64,000 nt of DNA, from positions 4,181 to 68,180 of the forward strand of contig DFQY01000047.1 of the NCBI GenBank assembly GCA_002378005.1. Direction: 5' to 3'. Of the stretch, positions 61,175 through 64,000 are shown in pieces. This DNA is from Flavobacteriales bacterium UBA3477. GTDB taxonomy: Bacteria; Bacteroidota; Bacteroidia; Flavobacteriales; Schleiferiaceae. Made by a program: the position numbers and the translations under genes. The notes beneath the pieces are model-generated. The model did not search any database and was not told the origin of the DNA. It was given only the letters and a program-made list of their open reading frames with translations. How positions within the stretch are numbered: position 1 is the stretch's first letter; the number at the start of each line of letters is the position of its first letter.

Positions 61175-62167
61175 ATGAAAAAATTAGTAGCATTTGGCGC
61201 TATCGTAGGCGCTCTATTTATGACCTCCTGTGAGCCAAACGGCCCAGAAGTTGAGCCTGCCACCTACCCAGGTGACTCATTGACCGTGAGCAATGCTGCC
61301 CGTCCATTGGTAATTGAAACTACCGGTGCATGGTGTCAGTACTGTCCAAACGGCGCTGAAATCATGACCATCCTTGACGGTGTATTGGGAGATAGCGTAG
61401 TATTGATCGCAAATCACGTAGGTGATTGGTTCTCTACAGACAATGCTGCCTCTGCTAAGTTCGACGATAACTTCCCTACTTCAGGTGTACCTAACTTCTA
61501 CGTGAATAACACAGACGTAGGTCAGAGCCCTACTGCCGCTGCTGCCGCTGCTACACTAGCAGAAGTTGCCTTCGGTTTGGAAGCTGATGTTGAAAATACT
61601 GGTACAAAGTTCATCGTTTACCCTCGCGTAAAAGCATTGGAAACAAACCTTGATAACGTATACATGATCCAATCGTACTTGTTACTCAACGGTGTTGAAG
61701 CCAAAGATTACGGCAACGGTGTTGATTTGAACCAAGTAAGTTCTTTGCCTAAGGTAAGTACTGGTTCAGGTGCGACTCCAACTACTTGGACACAAGATGC
61801 TGCTTTCGTAAACGGAACACCATTGATCAAGTCTGGAACAATCTACACACACGATGAGGTATTGTACCGTCACGCCACAGCCGCAGTTATTGGTTGGGTT
61901 GAAAGCGACGATGCAAATACTGCTGATACTTCAATGGTTTCATTGGGACCATGGGGGATGAACTTGGGAGATTTGAACCCACTAGGCAATGCATTCGCAG
62001 CTGGTGATGTATACGGAACTCGTTACACGCCAATGCAATTCCACATTGAAATCCCAACTCTTCCTTTCAACGCTGATTACAGCGTTGCGACAATCGTTTG
62101 GGAATTACGCCAAGACGGCTCGGGAGATTACGATTACGTGAACGGTGTAGTGACTCACGTTCACTAA
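61175..62167 (+). CDS. Omp28-related lipoprotein with thioredoxin-like fold
   Basis: The 330-residue product is a lipoprotein (lipobox MTSC, Cys19). After an acidic linker it has a thioredoxin-like region with TTGAWCQYCPNG, giving the CQYC pair (54-57), then NFYVNNTDVG and a beta-rich C-terminal domain, which agrees with Omp28-related outer-membrane proteins. The active-site pair suggests a redox role at the outer membrane. The start at 61175 is chosen for the signal peptide; the frame is open upstream to 61037. A strong terminator follows. Confidence 0.88.
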   Translation: MKKLVAFGAIVGALFMTSCEPNGPEVEPATYPGDSLTVSNAARPLVIETTGAWCQYCPNGAEIMTILDGVLGDSVVLIANHVGDWFSTDNAASAKFDDNFPTSGVPNFYVNNTDVGQSPTAAAAAATLAEVAFGLEADVENTGTKFIVYPRVKALETNLDNVYMIQSYLLLNGVEAKDYGNGVDLNQVSSLPKVSTGSGATPTTWTQDAAFVNGTPLIKSGTIYTHDEVLYRHATAAVIGWVESDDANTADTSMVSLGPWGMNLGDLNPLGNAFAAGDVYGTRYTPMQFHIEIPTLPFNADYSVATIVWELRQDGSGDYDYVNGVVTHVH

Positions 62168-62189
62168 GCCAACTACTCAATAAGGTTAA

Positions 62190-62224
62190 GAAAGCCTCGC
62201 AGGAAACTGCGGGGCTTTTTTTTA
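62190..62224 (+). terminator. Intrinsic terminator after the Omp28-like gene
   Basis: AAGCCTCGCAG (62192-62202), loop GAAA and CTGCGGGGCTT (62207-62217) form an eleven-pair stem with one wobble, followed by eight or more T. Confidence 0.93.
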
Positions 62225-62234
62225 TCTTTCAACC

Positions 62235-62606
62235 ATGTCATTACTGCTCTCCATATTTCTAATGTTTAGTTGTTGTTTGGAACCTCCACAAAGCGAGGTT
62301 CCTGAGAACGGTACCTATATATACGAGGTAGCCTTTGCAGAATGGGACGTAAAGACCATGGGCGATGAGATCATGGTTGTTTTGAAAGACGGTCACATTA
62401 CCCTCAAAGTATCTGAGAACAGTAATAGCCTTTGGATGGGAGCAATTCCCGGCGATTTAATTGAAGAAGGCATATTAGGCAAACATCATAGCGGTCAATG
62501 GATCATCAGCAATGATGAGAAGAACATTTATCTCGAAGAGATCGGTGGATGCACAGGAGGACCGACGATCATAAACTTCGAGAATAAGACCATCGAACTG
62601 TGCTAA
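62235..62606 (+). CDS. Small lipoprotein-like protein, unknown function
   Basis: The 123-residue product starts MSLLLSIFLMFSCC, a very short hydrophobic lead with a Cys pair at 13-14 that may act as a lipobox (FSC). The mature part is mostly beta with conserved-looking Cys near the end (GGCTGGPTI and final LC), perhaps a small disulfide-bonded domain. Family unknown. It lies between two strong terminators, so it has its own transcript, though no -7 element was found in the 10 bases between. Confidence 0.65.
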   Translation: MSLLLSIFLMFSCCLEPPQSEVPENGTYIYEVAFAEWDVKTMGDEIMVVLKDGHITLKVSENSNSLWMGAIPGDLIEEGILGKHHSGQWIISNDEKNIYLEEIGGCTGGPTIINFENKTIELC

Positions 62607-62607
62607 C

Positions 62608-62638
62608 AAAAAAGCCCCGCCTAGAGCGGGGCTTTTTT
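62608..62638. terminator. Bidirectional intrinsic terminator before yidC end
   Basis: AAAGCCCCGC (62611-62620) and GCGGGGCTTT (62626-62635) form a perfect ten-base stem with loop CTAGA, with A-run before and T-run after. It ends the small lipoprotein gene and yidC. Confidence 0.93.
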
Positions 62639-62655
62639 ACAGGAAGAAATCCCAA

Positions 62656-64000
62656 TTATTTTCTGCGTTGAGAGCGATTCAAATTCTGCTGGCGTTGCAT
62701 CTCTTCCAAGCGTGCTTGGAATTTACTTTGCTTTTTAGGCTGTGCCTTTTTAGCCTCAATCTTTGCCAAGATTGCCTCATCGTTCACACTTTTGCGGATG
62801 GCCCATTGCATACCGAAGGTTACGATGTTTGATAAGAAGTAGTAGTACGTCAAACCTGCAGGATAGCTGTTCAACACAAACATGAAGATTAAAGGCATCA
62901 AGTACATAATCACCTGCATCTGCTTCATCTGTTCTGCACTTCCCGTTGACGCGGTCATGCTTTGGTTCATACGTGTGTACAAAATGGTCGAGCCTGTCAT
63001 CAACAAGGTAAAGATGGAAATATGGTTTCCATACAGGGTACTCAAGATTGGAATGTGTGATTCCCAAGAAATCAAAGCATCATAGGTACTCAAATCCGTT
63101 GCCCAAAGGAAGCTCTGCCCTCTCAACTCGATGGATGCCGGGAAGAATCGGAACATGGCAAAAAGAATAGGCATCTGCACCAATACCGGAATACAACCGC
63201 CCAACGGATTCACCCCTGCTTCGCGGTACAAGGCCATTTGTGCTTGTTGCTTGCCCATGGCATCCTTATCCCCAAACTTCTCGTTAATCGCTTCAAGCTG
63301 CGGCTTCAATACACGCATCTTCGCCATTGAACGGTAAGAGGCAAAGGTCAACGGCGAGAGCGCTCCCTTGATGATGAGTACCATGATCAATATGATGATT
63401 CCGTAGTTCCAACCGTAGCCGTCCAACCAGTTAAATACTGGCACTACAACGCCACGACCGATCCAACCGAAAATCCCCCAACCGAAGTTGATGACCTTCT
63501 CATAATCGCGGTCATGCTTCTTTAAAGTCTGGTAGTGATTAGGCCCCAAATATATCGAGAACGGCAAGCTGTATGCACCGTTAACACTCTGGTTTAAGGT
63601 TGCATTTGAACTGAATACCTTCACGATGCTCTCATCAGCATCTGTACCATTTACCGTGGATACATTAGCAGAAGCAAATCCCTCCTGAGGTTGTACGATG
63701 TAGGAGAAGAAATGTTGTTTTTGCGCGAGCCAATTCACTGCGCCCACATCCTCCGAATCATCGCCTCCACGGCCGCTCAAATTCTCGACGTCGCCATCTT
63801 CTTGAACCTTGTATGAATAGGTCGAATAGATACGTTCGTTGCTAATGCCTTTCTCTGTGCGGTAAGCAGTACGCTCCCAAAAAAGCTCTGGCTTCCCTGC
63901 AGCACTAGCAGTACCATTCACTGTGTAGCTAGCCATAAAGCCAGTTTCTCCTAAATTTACCTTTACTTCTGTCTCACCATCGCTAAGAATCAAAGAAGTA
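62656..64000 (-). CDS. yidC: Membrane protein insertase YidC, N-terminal part cut by window edge
   Basis: YidC inserts proteins into the inner membrane, alone or with Sec. The reading frame enters from beyond 64000; the visible 448 codons have part of the periplasmic beta-domain, then five membrane helices with NYGIIILIMVLIIKGALSPL, the QAQMALYREAGVNPLGGC loop and LPLIFMFVLNSYPAGLTYYY, and a basic ribosome-binding tail (KKQSKFQARLEEMQ). Bacteroidota YidC has about 600 residues, so about 150 are missing. The TTG at 63993 is internal, not a start. Confidence 0.95.
   Translation of the reverse strand, partial: TSLILSDGETEVKVNLGETGFMASYTVNGTASAAGKPELFWERTAYRTEKGISNERIYSTYSYKVQEDGDVENLSGRGGDDSEDVGAVNWLAQKQHFFSYIVQPQEGFASANVSTVNGTDADESIVKVFSSNATLNQSVNGAYSLPFSIYLGPNHYQTLKKHDRDYEKVINFGWGIFGWIGRGVVVPVFNWLDGYGWNYGIIILIMVLIIKGALSPLTFASYRSMAKMRVLKPQLEAINEKFGDKDAMGKQQAQMALYREAGVNPLGGCIPVLVQMPILFAMFRFFPASIELRGQSFLWATDLSTYDALISWESHIPILSTLYGNHISIFTLLMTGSTILYTRMNQSMTASTGSAEQMKQMQVIMYLMPLIFMFVLNSYPAGLTYYYFLSNIVTFGMQWAIRKSVNDEAILAKIEAKKAQPKKQSKFQARLEEMQRQQNLNRSQRRK

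Overview
The window is a stretch of a Bacteroidota chromosome, most likely Flavobacteriales-like. The evidence is a secreted protein with a C-terminal domain of type A for the type IX secretion system, BshA (bacillithiol synthesis), DUF3822 and DUF4293 proteins, a Rho with a long Asn/Arg-rich insertion, a DnaX without the zinc module, GH3-serine hydrolase and tandem rhomboid genes, and upstream TAnnTTTG motifs typical of the phylum's promoters. Genes are densely packed, there is no stretch over 300 bases without a gene, and I saw no rRNA, tRNA, CRISPR array, insertion sequence or prophage.

Layout. 1-14 kb: edge-truncated DASS transporter, rdgB, rsmD/DUF3822, a RecD-like helicase operon with an acyltransferase and a stand-alone HsdR_N protein, DUF4293, rho, an ABC exporter with truA, a YfcE-like phosphoesterase, purB and an MFS transporter. 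14-26.5 kb: a beta-barrel candidate, aconitase, a T9SS cargo protein, a large phosphodiesterase-TPR-sulfotransferase fusion, a MacB-type permease, rpsF-rpsR-rplI and dnaX. 26.5-30 kb: a glycan-modifying cluster (GT2, a sulfotransferase-GT2 fusion, a divergent sulfotransferase). 30-47.7 kb: tatC-lptB, recQ, an ECF sigma factor with a 47-codon ORF behind it, uvrA, a SpoU methyltransferase divergent from a SUI1 factor, bshA, a GH3-serine hydrolase fusion, and the operon small anchored protein-mutL-rhomboid-rhomboid-EEP. 47.7-64 kb: an oligopeptide-binding lipoprotein behind gyrB, an outer-membrane barrel with a 1025-residue TPR protein, ftsE-GT2, GT4, queA, a secreted EEP nuclease, an Omp28-like lipoprotein, a small lipoprotein and the 5'-truncated yidC.

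Functional themes are DNA repair and replication (RecD-like helicase, DnaX, RecQ, UvrA, MutL, GyrB), envelope biogenesis (LptB, TatC, YidC, ABC exporter, TPR/barrel pair) and sulfated surface glycans (three sulfotransferase domains, four glycosyltransferase domains).

The strongest unusual signal is in dnaX. An in-frame run of ten A sits exactly at the end of the clamp-loader part, and both alternative frames reach a stop within six codons, so a gamma-like short form is predicted. Next are the three-domain phosphodiesterase-TPR-sulfotransferase, the sulfotransferase-GT2 fusion, a MutL whose endonuclease motifs are degenerate, and a gyrB terminator hairpin that lies inside the signal-peptide codons of the next gene. 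Seven of fourteen convergent gene pairs overlap at their 3' ends, while most of the others share a hairpin terminator.
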